A DNA stretch of 64,000 bases from Streptomyces sp. NRRL F-5126 (GCF_000721265.1 NZ_JOFZ01000001.1:496001-560000), one strand, 5' to 3'; counted from the first letter of the stretch, positions 43,150 through 52,960 are shown. Numbers and translations: made by a program. The notes: generated from the letters alone by a model not told the origin.

Positions 43150-46020
43150 TCAGCCGTCCGTGCCGTCCGGGGACGACGCCGTGGTGGCCTTTTTCGCGGC
43201 CGCCTTCTTGGCCGTCGTCTTCTTGGCCGTCGTCTTCTTGGCGGCGGTCTTCGTGGCGGCCTTTTTCGCCGTGGCCTTCTTGGCGGTCGCCTTCTTCGTC
43301 GCCGCCTTCTTGGCCGTCTTCTTCGCCGGCCCCTTGGCCCGCTTCTCGGCCAGCAGCTCGTAGCCGCGCTCCGGCGTGATCTCCTCGACGCTGTCACCCG
43401 ACCGCAGCGTCGCGTTGGTCTCGCCGTCCGTGACGTACGGGCCGAAGCGGCCGTCCTTGACGACCACGGGCCGCTCGCTGACCGGGTCCGTGCCCAGTTC
43501 CTTCAGCGGCGGCTTGGCCGCGGCCCTGCCGCGCTGCTTCGGCTGCGCGTAGATCGCCAGCGCCTCGTCGAGCGTGATGTCGAAGAGCTGATCCTCCGTC
43601 TGGAGCGACCGGGAGTCCGTCCCCTTCTTCAGGTACGGGCCGTAGCGGCCGTTCTGCGCGGTGATCTCGACGCCCTCGGGGTCCTTGCCGACCACCCGCG
43701 GCAGCGACATCAGCTTGAGCGCCTCCGCCAGCGTGATCGTGTCGAGCGACATCGTCTTGAACAGCGACGCCGTGCGGGGCTTGACCGCGTTCTTCCCGGT
43801 CTTCGGGGTGCCGTCGGGCAGTACCTCGGTCACGTACGGGCCGTAGCGGCCCGCCTTCGCGACGATCGGGCGGCCGCTGTCCGGGTCGACGCCCAGCTCG
43901 AAGTCGCCGCTCGGCTTGGCGAGCAGCTCCTCCGCGTAGGCCGCCGTCAGCTCGTCGGGCGCCAGGTCCTCCGGAACGTCCGCGCGCTGGTGGTTGTCCG
44001 AGTCCTTCTCGCCGCGCTCCACGTACGGGCCGTAGCGGCCGACACGCAGCATGATCCCGTCGCCGACGGGGAACGACGAGATCTCGCGCGCGTCGATCGC
44101 GCCGAGGTCCGTGACCAGTTCCTTGAGGCCGCCGAGGTGGTCCCCGTCGCCGTTGCCGGCGCTGGCGGCCGCGCCCGCGCCGCCGGCGTTCCCGCCGCCG
44201 GCGCCGCCCTCGGCACCTTCGGCGCCCTCGCCGAAGTAGAACCGCTTCAGCCACGGCACCGAGTGGGCCTCGCCGCGCGCGATGCGGTCGAGGTCGTCCT
44301 CCATGCGGGCGGTGAAGTCGTAGTCGACGAGCCGTCCGAAGTGCTTCTCCAGCAGGTTGACCACGGCGAACGAGAGGAACGACGGCACGAGTGCCGTGCC
44401 CTTCTTGAACACGTAGCCGCGGTCGAGGATCGTGCCGATGATCGACGCGTACGTCGACGGGCGGCCGATCTCCCGCTCCTCCAGCTCCTTGACCAGCGAG
44501 GCCTCGGTGTACCTGGCCGGCGGCTTGGTCGCGTGGCCGTCCACGGTCATCTGCTCGGCGCCCAGCGCGTCGCCCTCGGCGACCTGCGGCAGGCGGCGCT
44601 CGCGGTCGTCCAGCTCCGCGTTCGGGTCGTCCGCGCCCTCCACGTACGCCTTCATGAAGCCGTGGAACGTGATGGTCCTGCCGGACGCGGAGAACTCGGC
44701 GTCGCGCCCGTCGGAGGACCTGCCGCCGATGCGGACGGTGACGCTGTTGCCGACCGCGTCCTTCATCTGGGAGGCCACGGTCCGCTTCCAGATCAGCTCG
44801 TACAGCTTGAACCGGTCGCCCGACAGGCCCGTCTCCGCGGGCGTGCGGAAGCGGTCGCCCGAGGGCCTGATCGCCTCGTGCGCCTCCTGCGCGTTCTTGA
44901 CCTTCACGGCGTACGTACGCGGCTTGTCCGGCAGGTAGCCGCTGCCGTACAACTGCGTGACCTGCGCGCGCGCCGCCGTGATGGCGGTGTCCGACAGCGT
45001 CGTGGAGTCGGTACGCATATAGGTGATGAAGCCGTTCTCGTACAGCTTCTGTGCGATCTGCATCGTCGCCTTCGCGCCGAAGCCGAGCTTGCGCGACGCC
45101 TCCTGCTGGAGCGTCGTCGTGCGGAAGGGCGCGGACGGCGAGCGGCGGTACGGCTTCGACTCGACGGAGCTCACGGCGAACGGCGACGCCTCGAGCGCGG
45201 CTGCCAGCTCACGGGCCTTCGCCTCGTCGAGGTGGAGCACCTGGTCGGACTTGAGACGGCCGTCGGGGCCGAAGTCGCGGCCCTGCGCGACCCTGCGCCC
45301 GTCGACCGCGACCAGCCGCGCGGACAGCGTGGACGGGTCCGACGCGTCCCCTGCGCGCCCGGTGGAGAACGTGCCCGTCAGGTCCCAGTACTCGGCGGAG
45401 CGGAAGGCGATGCGCTCGCGCTCACGCTCGACGACGAGGCGGGTCGCCACCGACTGCACGCGGCCGGCGGAAAGGCCGCGCATGACCTTCTTCCACAGGA
45501 CGGGCGACACCTCGTAGCCGTAGAGCCTGTCGAGGATGCGGCGGGTCTCCTGTGCGTCGACCATGCGCGTGTTCAGCTCGCGCGGGTTCGCCGCGGCCGC
45601 CCTGATCGCGTCCTTGGTGATCTCGTGGAAGACCATCCGGTGGACGGGGACCTTCGGCTTCAGTACCTCCTGGAGGTGCCACGCGATGGCCTCGCCCTCG
45701 CGGTCCTCATCGGTGGCGAGGAAGAGTTCGTCGGACTCGGCGAGCAGCTCCTTGAGCTTCCTGACCTGCGAGCGCTTGTCGGAGTTCACCACGTAGATGG
45801 GCTGGAAGTCGTGCTCGACGTCGACGCCGAGCCTGCGCACCTCACCGGTGTACTTCTCGGGGACCTCGGCCGCGCCGCTCGGCAGGTCGCGGATGTGCCC
45901 GACGCTCGCCTCGACGACGTATCCAGGGCCCAGGTAGCGCTCGATCGTCTTGGCCTTGGTCGCCGACTCGACGATGACGAGTCGGCGGCCGCCGTTCGCG
46001 GTCTCGCTGGTCGGGGACAA
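43150..46020 (-). CDS. topA: DNA topoisomerase I
   Basis: A 956-residue type IA topoisomerase that relaxes negative supercoils. TOPRIM: LVIVESATKAKTIERYLG and ATDEDREGEAIAWHL (acidic triad). The nucleophile is Tyr334 in FITYMRTDST. C-terminal repeated modules with GRYGPYVERG and GRYGPYVTEV replace zinc fingers, as in actinobacteria. The final ~55 residues are Lys/Ala/Thr repeats (KKATAKKATAKKAATK) that aid DNA binding and processivity. The start is TTG at 46020, with AGAGAGAAG upstream; the first residues SPTSETANGG agree with Streptomyces TopA. A terminator follows. Confidence 0.97.
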   Translation of the reverse strand: MSPTSETANGGRRLVIVESATKAKTIERYLGPGYVVEASVGHIRDLPSGAAEVPEKYTGEVRRLGVDVEHDFQPIYVVNSDKRSQVRKLKELLAESDELFLATDEDREGEAIAWHLQEVLKPKVPVHRMVFHEITKDAIRAAAANPRELNTRMVDAQETRRILDRLYGYEVSPVLWKKVMRGLSAGRVQSVATRLVVERERERIAFRSAEYWDLTGTFSTGRAGDASDPSTLSARLVAVDGRRVAQGRDFGPDGRLKSDQVLHLDEAKARELAAALEASPFAVSSVESKPYRRSPSAPFRTTTLQQEASRKLGFGAKATMQIAQKLYENGFITYMRTDSTTLSDTAITAARAQVTQLYGSGYLPDKPRTYAVKVKNAQEAHEAIRPSGDRFRTPAETGLSGDRFKLYELIWKRTVASQMKDAVGNSVTVRIGGRSSDGRDAEFSASGRTITFHGFMKAYVEGADDPNAELDDRERRLPQVAEGDALGAEQMTVDGHATKPPARYTEASLVKELEEREIGRPSTYASIIGTILDRGYVFKKGTALVPSFLSFAVVNLLEKHFGRLVDYDFTARMEDDLDRIARGEAHSVPWLKRFYFGEGAEGAEGGAGGGNAGGAGAAASAGNGDGDHLGGLKELVTDLGAIDAREISSFPVGDGIMLRVGRYGPYVERGEKDSDNHQRADVPEDLAPDELTAAYAEELLAKPSGDFELGVDPDSGRPIVAKAGRYGPYVTEVLPDGTPKTGKNAVKPRTASLFKTMSLDTITLAEALKLMSLPRVVGKDPEGVEITAQNGRYGPYLKKGTDSRSLQTEDQLFDITLDEALAIYAQPKQRGRAAAKPPLKELGTDPVSERPVVVKDGRFGPYVTDGETNATLRSGDSVEEITPERGYELLAEKRAKGPAKKTAKKAATKKATAKKATAKKAATKTAAKKTTAKKTTAKKAAAKKATTASSPDGTDG

Positions 46021-46725
46021 CTTCGTTCTTCTCTCTCCGGTCGACGCTCGGCGGGGGCCGACGCCTCGTGTGGGTCAGTGCTCGTGCGGGCCGACCGGCC
46101 CTTACGACACTTCCGACAGTACGGCGCGGCTCCACGGGACCCGTGGTGTGGCCCCTTTGTGACGCTCTTCCGCTGCGGAGTGTGACGGTACAACCCGCCC
46201 CCGTGTCAAACGGCGGGATCCCGCAGCGGCCCCTCGAACGGTAACCCGACTCATGGCGTTCCTGCCGCCGGACCCCTCCGGGCGGCAGGAGACGTTTGCC
46301 GCTCGGCCGGGGCCCCACCGCGCAGGCGGACGCATTCCGGCGTCTTGCCGCCGGCGTCCCTCCCGGCGTGTCCCGCGGCGCTGCGTCCGAGCCGTCCACC
46401 GCAGGTCGGGACGGGTACGAGGCCGGCACGCCGCCCCCTGTGCGACTGCCTTGTCAACATCACCCGGAGGATTCCGCTCGCGCGCGGCGCCCGCCCGCTC
46501 GGGCCCCCGTGCGGACGGTTCAGGCGGCGCGGGAGCGGATGCCCGAGTGGATCACGTACGTCCGAAGGACCGCACACGCGGAGCGACGAAGACCACGCCG
46601 GCGCCCATGACGGCCGAGGGCGGCCCTGGCCCGGCCCGAGGCCGGAACGAGGGCCGATCCAGGCCCGGGCGGACCGGGCCGGGGCAGTCGAAGCCGGGGC
46701 GGGGCAGGCCGGGGCCGTGCCGTGG
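46021..46725. other. Intergenic region upstream of topA
   Basis: About 700 bases with no supported gene. The part next to topA should hold its supercoiling-sensitive promoter. Between 46667 and 46714 the plus strand has six G-runs of three or four, enough for a possible quadruplex, just past the methyltransferase stop. Confidence 0.5.
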
Positions 46726-48297
46726 TCATTCGCCGACCGGCTCCAGGTATCCCTCCCCCACCAGCAGCCGGATCGACTCCGGCGTGCGGTCGCGCAGCAG
46801 CACCGGATCCTCCTCGACCAGCTGCGCGATCGCGTCGAGAATCCGGCCCGCGCTGAGCGTGCCGTCGCAGACGCCCGCGAACCCCGCCCCCACCGTGTCC
46901 ACCTTGGTGGCCCTGCGCATGCCGCGGTGCTGGCGGAGCACCACGTGCTCAGGATCCTCGGCGCCCGGCAGCCCGACCTGCTCCTGGACGACCTCGGCGG
47001 CGAGGGTGAAGCGGCCGGCGAGCAGCGCCGCGTCGTCGTGCGTGCGCAGGTAGTCCTGGCGCAGGAAATGGGCCTCCACGGCCTCGCCGAGCGGCTGCTC
47101 GACCGCGTGCGGCCAGTCCTCCACGACGATCGACGGGCCACCCCGCACCGTCCCGAGTGCCGCCTTCCGCAGCGTGATCCAGCCGAAGCCGACGGCGTGC
47201 GTCTTCCGTGTCTCGAACTCGTCGAGCCACGCGTCGTACAGCCGTGCGTACCGGTCGTCGTCCACCGCCTGGTGGTCGCCGCTGTCACGCAGCCACAGCT
47301 CGGCGTACTGCGTGACGTCCTGGACCTCGCGCTGCACGATCCACGCGTCACAGCCGCGCGGCACCCAGGAGCGCAGTCTGTCCTGCCACTCCTCCCCCTC
47401 GACGTGCTCCCAGTTGGCGAGGAACTGGGCGAAGCCGCCCTCGTTGAGGTGGTCCCCGGCCTGCTGGACGAGAGTGCGGCACAGGTCGTCGCCCGCCATG
47501 CCGCCGTCGCGGTACGTGCGCCTGCCGCCGGGGGCGCCGTCGGCGGCCGGGGAGATGACGAACGGAGGGTTGGAGACGATCAGGTCGTACGTCGCGTCGC
47601 CCACCGGTTCGAACAGCGAGCCCTCCAGCAGCTCCGCCTGCTCGACGCCGGAGAGCGCGAGCGTGAGGCGCGTGAAGTCGAGGGCCCTCGCGTTGAGGTC
47701 CGTCGCCGTTACACGCGTCGCGTGCTGCGTCGCGTGCAGCGCCTGGAGCCCGGAGCCCGTGCCGAGGTCGAGCGCGGACGCGACCTGCCTGCGCACCGTG
47801 AGCCCGGCGAGCGTGGTCGAGGCGCCGCCCACGCCCAGCACCACGGCCTCGCCTCGGCCGCCCGCTCCGGCCGCGCCGCCGACCGAGCAGCCGAGGTCGG
47901 AGACGATGAACCAGTCCTGCCCCTCGGGGCCGCCGTACGGGCGGATGTCGACCGTGGCCCGTACGGACCCGGACGCCGCACCGCTGACACCGCCGCCGGC
48001 GGACTCCCCGCCGGCGAGCCAGCCGTCGGCCAGCGCGTCGTCGAGCGGGAGCGCGTCTCCGGCGCGGTCCGCCGGGACGGAGCACTGCAGGAGGAACAGC
48101 CGCACGAGCGTTTTGAGGCGCGACGCACCTCGGGTGGCGCGCAGCGCGGGCACGGTCTCGCTGCGGGCCAGCGCGGCGTACGCGGGCGCGCCGAGCGCGT
48201 CGAGCACCCCGTCTACGGTGAACTCCGCGGCCAGCAGGGCTTCACGGAGCCGTGCGGCGCGGTCGGATGCGGGAAGGCTGGTCTTACTCACCCTCAC
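46726..48297 (-). CDS. Class I SAM-dependent methyltransferase (HemK/PrmC-like)
   Basis: A 523-residue methyltransferase. The N-terminal ~150 residues are family-specific (ARLREALLAAEFTVDGVLDALG). The catalytic core has motif I ALDLGTGSGLQALHA, DLNARALDFTRLTLAL, and the substrate motif NPPF in LIVSNPPFVISP, as in enzymes that methylate Gln/Asn or adenine amide/amine nitrogens. A further ~200 residues lie C-terminal. The usual PrmC is ~280 residues, so this is a longer actinobacterial type of unknown target. Location between topA and bldG is conserved in Streptomyces. Confidence 0.9.
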   Translation of the reverse strand: MRVSKTSLPASDRAARLREALLAAEFTVDGVLDALGAPAYAALARSETVPALRATRGASRLKTLVRLFLLQCSVPADRAGDALPLDDALADGWLAGGESAGGGVSGAASGSVRATVDIRPYGGPEGQDWFIVSDLGCSVGGAAGAGGRGEAVVLGVGGASTTLAGLTVRRQVASALDLGTGSGLQALHATQHATRVTATDLNARALDFTRLTLALSGVEQAELLEGSLFEPVGDATYDLIVSNPPFVISPAADGAPGGRRTYRDGGMAGDDLCRTLVQQAGDHLNEGGFAQFLANWEHVEGEEWQDRLRSWVPRGCDAWIVQREVQDVTQYAELWLRDSGDHQAVDDDRYARLYDAWLDEFETRKTHAVGFGWITLRKAALGTVRGGPSIVVEDWPHAVEQPLGEAVEAHFLRQDYLRTHDDAALLAGRFTLAAEVVQEQVGLPGAEDPEHVVLRQHRGMRRATKVDTVGAGFAGVCDGTLSAGRILDAIAQLVEEDPVLLRDRTPESIRLLVGEGYLEPVGE

Positions 48298-48367
48298 ATT
48301 GTGGCGGCTGCCACTGACAACCCGTCGGCGACGCGTCGCATCGGCCCCGCCGGGGCTCCGGCTCCGG

Positions 48368-48937
48368 CTATGAAGCGGACGAGGACGCGGCCCCCGACGG
48401 GCTCTTCTTCTGGCAGCTCGGCTGCTTGGCGATGGCCTTGCCCAGGTCGCCCGACTGGAGCTTGCGCAGCGCGTCGCCCCCGCCGGAGCTCAACTTGCCG
48501 AGCTGGGTGGACACGTCGCCCAGGCCCTGCGCGAACTTGGCCTGGTCCTTCGTGTCGAGCGCGTCGACCTTCGCCTTGAGCTGCGTGTAGGCGGCGGACG
48601 TCTGGTTGAGCTCCTTGACCGCGGCCTTCTGCGTCGCGGCCCCGTTGTCCACGGGCGGCGCGCCGGCGGCCTTCACGGCGGAGGCGAGCGCCTTGTAGGC
48701 CTTGGCGTTGGTCTCGAAGGCGGACGAGTCCACCTTCTGGACCTCGGCGGGCGAGCTCGCGGTGGTGGTGGCTTTCACGATGGCCGCGTTGGCGTCGGCG
48801 ATGGACTGCTGCTGGGGCTGCACCCGGTCGCAGAAGCCCTTCGCCCAGTCGTTCACCTTGCTGTCGTTGCCGCATCCGGCAAGCGTCAGGAGCACCACAG
48901 CGCCACCGGACAGCGTGGCCGCTAGCTTCTTCTTCAC
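48368..48937 (-). CDS. Small lipoprotein
   Basis: A 189-residue exported lipoprotein: VKKKLAATLSGGAVVLLTLAGC gives a basic start, hydrophobic core and lipobox LAGC. The mature part is helical and Ala/Lys/Gln-rich (FCDRVQPQQQSIADANAAI, KALASAVKAAG, TQLKAKVDALD), with a Cys pair (FCDRV and PSCQKK) that might form a disulfide. GTG 48937 has GAAGGGA 9 bases upstream. Function unknown; conserved beside bldG. Confidence 0.85.
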   Translation of the reverse strand: MKKKLAATLSGGAVVLLTLAGCGNDSKVNDWAKGFCDRVQPQQQSIADANAAIVKATTTASSPAEVQKVDSSAFETNAKAYKALASAVKAAGAPPVDNGAATQKAAVKELNQTSAAYTQLKAKVDALDTKDQAKFAQGLGDVSTQLGKLSSGGGDALRKLQSGDLGKAIAKQPSCQKKSPSGAASSSAS

Positions 48938-49111
48938 CGATCGGTCCCTTCCGAGGCTCTCGGCCCCGGAACATACACGCCGGGCGGCCCGCCGCCGCGC
49001 CGCGATCACCCGCTCGATGCCCTATTGAGTCCATTTGTCCGAGGCGAGAGACACCTCACGCCGACGGCGCGGCAACGCTTGAGCCGCGCCGGCGGGGCTC
49101 AGGGCAGCGGT

Positions 49112-49558
49112 TCAGGAAAGCGGGACGGCCGAGGCGATGGGCCAGCTCATCCGGATCACGCCACCGTCGGCGCCAGAGACGACCTTGACGTCGTCGACGA
49201 GGCCGCTGATCACGGCGAGCCCCATCTCGTCCTCCCCGTCCGCGTCCGTGTCGTGCGGGTCCACGCCCGGGCGCGCCTCAGGGGCACCCGCGGCGGACGC
49301 GCCGGAGCCCGGCACGTCGTCGCCGACCTCGATGGAGAAGGTCTTCTCCTCCTCCGTCAGCGCCACCTTCACGGGGGACGAGACCCCGTGGCTTCGGTGC
49401 AGCCCCACGGCGCGGCTGCAGGCCTCGCCCACGGCGAGCCTGACCTCGTCGAGCACGGCCTCGTCGACTCCTGCCCGCCGCGCCACGGCAGCCGCCACCA
49501 GGCGCGCCGTCCTGACATGCTCCGGCTGGGCGCTGAAACGGAGTTCAACGGTGGCCAT
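49112..49558 (-). CDS. Anti-sigma factor-type ATPase (BldG partner)
   Basis: A 148-residue GHKL-fold protein of the RsbW/SpoIIAB kind: DEVRLAVGEACSRAVGLH is the N-box, DEMGLAVISGLVDDV the G1 box, and the final strand GGVIRMSWP. A low-complexity acidic insertion lies at about 78-110. In Streptomyces the gene after bldG encodes an anti-sigma factor that BldG antagonises; position, strand and size agree. It would bind a sigma factor and phosphorylate or sequester BldG. GAGGGGG precedes the ATG. It is 120 bases after bldG. Confidence 0.9.
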   Translation of the reverse strand: MATVELRFSAQPEHVRTARLVAAAVARRAGVDEAVLDEVRLAVGEACSRAVGLHRSHGVSSPVKVALTEEEKTFSIEVGDDVPGSGASAAGAPEARPGVDPHDTDADGEDEMGLAVISGLVDDVKVVSGADGGVIRMSWPIASAVPLS

Positions 49559-49678
49559 ACGGATCCCCCTCGAACATACGAGCGTGCACTCTGCACCACT
49601 TCCACACGCCTGCGGGGCGGGAGCCGGGCGTGACCGCCCGGCTCCACGGCCCCGATCCTCCGAAAAGCCGCTCCGACG

Positions 49679-50032
49679 TCAGTCGGTCGCGGCCACCGCC
49701 TCGTCGACCGTGGTGTGGATCGGGAACACCTTGGTGAGACCGGTGATCCGGAAGATCTTGAGAATGCGCTCCTGGTTGCAGACGAGACGCAGCGACCCCT
49801 CATGGGCACGCACCCGCTTGAGGCCGCCCACCAGCACGCCGAGCCCGGTCGAGTCGAGGAAGTCCACGCCCTCCATGTCGACGACCAGGTGGTAGCTGCC
49901 GTCGTTCACCAACTCCACCAACTGCTCGCGCAGCTTGGGCGCGGTATATACATCAATCTCGCCACCGACCTCGACGACCGTACGGTCGCCACCAGGGCCG
50001 GACACATTGCGAGTCGACAAGGACAGGTCCAC
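49679..50032 (-). CDS. bldG: Anti-anti-sigma factor BldG
   Basis: A 117-residue STAS-domain protein whose sequence matches Bld[21 protein letters not shown], then [18 protein letters not shown], with Ser61 as the phosphorylation site, and [18 protein letters not shown]. BldG is needed for aerial growth and antibiotic production in Streptomyces and acts by releasing sigma factors from their inhibitor. It is about four residues longer than the form I remember, through a small insertion near SGPGG (11-15). The GTG start is preceded by GGAGGATCC. It is divergent from the helicase gene. Confidence 0.95.
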   Translation of the reverse strand: MDLSLSTRNVSGPGGDRTVVEVGGEIDVYTAPKLREQLVELVNDGSYHLVVDMEGVDFLDSTGLGVLVGGLKRVRAHEGSLRLVCNQERILKIFRITGLTKVFPIHTTVDEAVAATD

Positions 50033-50111
50033 GGATCCTCCAGCACCTTGCTATCGAGCGGTCGCCCCTCGGGTCTCCCCGACGGAGCCAGGGGACGTAT
50101 CGCCAGCCGCG

Positions 50112-52655
50112 ATGGCATTCAATCACTTACCAGCAGCCATGCACGACGCCTTGAGGCCATTGTCCCGCAGACCAGTGACACACTCGATGCCGATGGCCAG
50201 GACCCACCGCCCCGGCGGACTCCCCCGGAGCGGGGACGATCACCCCTCGCCGGACGCCGTCCTCGAACGGCTCGCCGCAGGGGCGGGACGTGCTGCGCGC
50301 ATCACCCATACGGAGCACCTGCCCCCGAGACCCGGTCGTCATGCAGTCTGGCCCGACCGCATCAGGACCGAGATCATCGCCGCCGTCCAGCAGGCGGGCA
50401 TCGACCACCCCTGGGCCCACCAGGCGGAGGCCGCCGAGCACGCGCTCGACGGCGAGTCCGTCGTGATCGCGACGGGCACGGCCTCCGGCAAGTCCCTCGC
50501 CTATCTCGCCCCCGTCCTCACCGCGCTCCTGGACGGCTCCGAGGCGCCCAACGGCCGCGGGGCCACCGCTCTCTACCTGGCCCCCACGAAGGCCCTCGCG
50601 GCCGACCAGCGCCGCTCGGTGCGCGCCCTGGCCGCGCCGCTCGGCACCGCCGTGCGCCCCGCGGTGTACGACGGGGACACTCCGGTCGAGGAGCGCGAAT
50701 GGGTCAGGCAGTACGCGAACTACGTCCTGACCAATCCCGACATGCTGCACCGCGGGATACTCCCCTCCCATGCGCGCTGGTCCTCCTTCCTGCGCGCGCT
50801 GCGCTATGTCGTGATCGACGAGTGCCACACCTACCGCGGCGTCTTCGGCTCGCACGTGGCGCAGGTGCTGCGCCGGCTGCGCCGCGTCTGCGCGCGTTAC
50901 GGCGCGCACCCGGTCTTCCTGCTGGCATCGGCGACCGCCGCGCAGCCCGCAGTGGCGGCGGGACGCCTCACGGGCCTGCCCGTGCGCGAGGTCGCCGACG
51001 ACGCCTCGCCGCGCGGCGAGGTCGTCTTCGCCCTGTGGGAACCCCCTCTCACCGAGTTCCACGGCGAGCGGGGCGCGCCGGTGCGCCGCACCGCCACCGC
51101 GGAGACCGCCGACCTCCTCACCGACCTGACCGTGCAGGGCGTCCGCACGGTCGCTTTCGTGCGCTCCCGGCGCGGCGCGGAGCTGATCTCCGTCATCGCG
51201 CAGGAGCGGCTGGCCCAGGTGGACCGCTCGCTGCCGCCCAGGGTCGCCGCCTACCGCGGCGGCTACCTGCCGGCGGAGCGGCGCGCCCTGGAGTCCGCCC
51301 TGCACTCCGGCGAACTCCTCGGCCTTTCCGCCACGACCGCGCTGGAGCTGGGCATCGACGTCTCCGGGCTCGACGCCGTGCTGATCACCGGCTATCCGGG
51401 CACCCGCGCCTCCCTTTGGCAGCAGGCGGGCCGCGCGGGACGGGCGGGCCAGGGAGCCCTCGCCGTGCTCGTCGCCAGGGACGATCCGCTGGACACCTAC
51501 CTCGTCCACCATCCGGAGGCCCTGTTCGACCAGCCGGTCGAGTCGACCGTCCTCGACCCGGACAACCCCTACGTCCTCGCCCCCCATCTGTGTGCGGCCG
51601 CCGCCGAGCTCCCGCTCACGGAGGACGACCTGGAACTGTTCGGGCCCGCCTCGGCGGGTCTGCTGCCGCAGCTCGAGGCCGCGGCACTGCTGCGGCGCCG
51701 CTCCTCCGGCTGGTACTGGACCCAGCGCAGGCGCGCTGCCGACCTCGCCGACATCCGCGGAGCGGGCGGCAGCCCCGTCCAGATCGTGGAGGCCGGTACC
51801 GGCCGGCTGCTCGGCACGATCGACGAGGCCGCCGCGCACACGGCCGTCCACGACGGGGCCGTCCACCTCCACCAGGGCCGTACGTACCTGGTGAAGCGGC
51901 TGGACCTGGGCGACTCCGTCGCGCTGGTCGAGGAGGCGGCACCGCCCTACTCGACGACCGCACGCGACACCACCGCCATCTCCGTCCTGGAGACGGAGAC
52001 CGAGGTACCGTGGGGCGAAGGCCGCCTGTGCTACGGATCCGTCGAGGTCACCAACCAGGTCGTCTCCTTCCTGAGCCGCCGTCTCATCACCGGTGAGGTG
52101 CTCGGCGAGACCAAGCTGGACCTGCCACCGCGCACCCTGCGCACACGCGCCGTGTGGTGGACCGTCACCGAGGACCAACTGGACGCCGCGCGCGTGGGCC
52201 CCGAGCAGCTCGGCGGCGCCCTGCACGCCGCGGAACACGCCTCCATCGGTCTCCTTCCTCTCTTCGCCACCTGCGACCGCTGGGACATCGGCGGCGTCTC
52301 CGTGCCACTGCACCCGGACACGCTGCTGCCCACGGTCTTCGTCTACGACGGCCATCCGGGCGGCGCGGGCTTCGCCGAGCGCGCGTTCCGCACGGCCCGC
52401 TCCTGGCTCAGCGCCACCCGCGAGGCCATCGCCTCCTGCGACTGCGAGGCGGGCTGCCCGTCGTGCATCCAGTCGCCCAAGTGCGGCAACGGCAACGACC
52501 CCCTCCACAAGCGCGGAGCCGTGCGCCTCCTGACGGAACTGCTCAGGGACGCACCCCAGGACGCTGAGGACCCAGCAGCGGCCACCGGGGCCGCGGACGT
52601 CCCGGGCGGCTCCGCGAGCCGCGGACCCGCTCGCGCCAGGGCCGTGGGCTCGTAG
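50112..52655 (+). CDS. DEAD/DEAH-box helicase of the helicase/secretion neighbourhood (MrfA/YprA-like)
   Basis: An 847-residue superfamily 2 helicase. Motif I GTASGKSLAYLAP, motif Ia APTKALAADQ, motif II DECH in VIDECHTYRG, motif III SAT in LLASATAAQP, and motif VI QQAGRAGRAGQ. A C-terminal DUF1998-like part holds the four cysteines CDCEAGCPSCIQSPKCGNG. The B. subtilis homologue MrfA repairs mitomycin-type DNA damage. ATG 50112 gives the conserved MAFNHLPAAM start; ATG 50190 is another option. Its 3' end is overlapped for 313 bases by an opposing TadE-like gene. Confidence 0.93.
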   Translation: MAFNHLPAAMHDALRPLSRRPVTHSMPMARTHRPGGLPRSGDDHPSPDAVLERLAAGAGRAARITHTEHLPPRPGRHAVWPDRIRTEIIAAVQQAGIDHPWAHQAEAAEHALDGESVVIATGTASGKSLAYLAPVLTALLDGSEAPNGRGATALYLAPTKALAADQRRSVRALAAPLGTAVRPAVYDGDTPVEEREWVRQYANYVLTNPDMLHRGILPSHARWSSFLRALRYVVIDECHTYRGVFGSHVAQVLRRLRRVCARYGAHPVFLLASATAAQPAVAAGRLTGLPVREVADDASPRGEVVFALWEPPLTEFHGERGAPVRRTATAETADLLTDLTVQGVRTVAFVRSRRGAELISVIAQERLAQVDRSLPPRVAAYRGGYLPAERRALESALHSGELLGLSATTALELGIDVSGLDAVLITGYPGTRASLWQQAGRAGRAGQGALAVLVARDDPLDTYLVHHPEALFDQPVESTVLDPDNPYVLAPHLCAAAAELPLTEDDLELFGPASAGLLPQLEAAALLRRRSSGWYWTQRRRAADLADIRGAGGSPVQIVEAGTGRLLGTIDEAAAHTAVHDGAVHLHQGRTYLVKRLDLGDSVALVEEAAPPYSTTARDTTAISVLETETEVPWGEGRLCYGSVEVTNQVVSFLSRRLITGEVLGETKLDLPPRTLRTRAVWWTVTEDQLDAARVGPEQLGGALHAAEHASIGLLPLFATCDRWDIGGVSVPLHPDTLLPTVFVYDGHPGGAGFAERAFRTARSWLSATREAIASCDCEAGCPSCIQSPKCGNGNDPLHKRGAVRLLTELLRDAPQDAEDPAAATGAADVPGGSASRGPARARAVGS

Positions 52656-52960
52656 GGCCCGGCTCTGACGGCGGCCGTCACCTCCGCGATCTGTCCCTCG
52701 AGAACGCACCGCACCACCCGTGCCCCCTGGGCCTCGGCGACCGTGCGCGCGCCACGGCAAGCGACTGCGCGGCCCGCCGGGGCACGGTCGGCCGCCGCGA
52801 GCGCGGCGAGGTCGGCCGCGGCTTCCGCCCGGTGCCGGGCGACCACCGCCTCACCGAGGGCGAGAACGACGCCGAACAGTGCGCACAGCACCGTCGCGGT
52901 CACGGCCGTCACCACCGTGGCGTAACCGCGGTCGTCCGCCGCTCGCCTCCGGCCTGTCAC
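52343..52960 (-). CDS. TadE-like protein of the helicase/secretion neighbourhood (Rv3654c family)
   Basis: A 205-residue protein with an N-terminal membrane helix (GYATVVTAVTATVLCALFGVVLA) and the paired motif AEAAADLAALAAAD, typical of Rv3654c/TadE-like pseudopilin relatives. GTG 52960 has GGAGG upstream and overlaps the previous gene by 4 bases. The family is usually ~110-140 residues; here about 100 extra residues run antisense into the helicase 3' end because no stop occurs. The extension is probably unstructured. Likely a minor pilin component. Confidence 0.8.
   Translation of the reverse strand: MTGRRRAADDRGYATVVTAVTATVLCALFGVVLALGEAVVARHRAEAAADLAALAAADRAPAGRAVACRGARTVAEAQGARVVRCVLEGQIAEVTAAVRAGPYEPTALARAGPRLAEPPGTSAAPVAAAGSSASWGASLSSSVRRRTAPRLWRGSLPLPHLGDWMHDGQPASQSQEAMASRVALSQERAVRNARSAKPAPPGWPS

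Noticed and set aside
43186..43330. Repeats at the topA 3' end as a possible CRISPR or satellite
   Set aside because: They are in-frame codons for the Lys/Ala tail, with no unique spacers or leader.
42850..46185. A 1,111-codon open frame antisense to topA
   Set aside because: In very high-GC DNA the frame opposite a real gene often lacks stops. Its product is Arg/Val/Leu-rich with no domain, while the minus strand codes a complete topoisomerase.
46667..46714. G-run cluster as a functional quadruplex
   Set aside because: It lies past a gene end in a GC-rich gap. Such runs are frequent by chance here, and no link to a promoter was seen.
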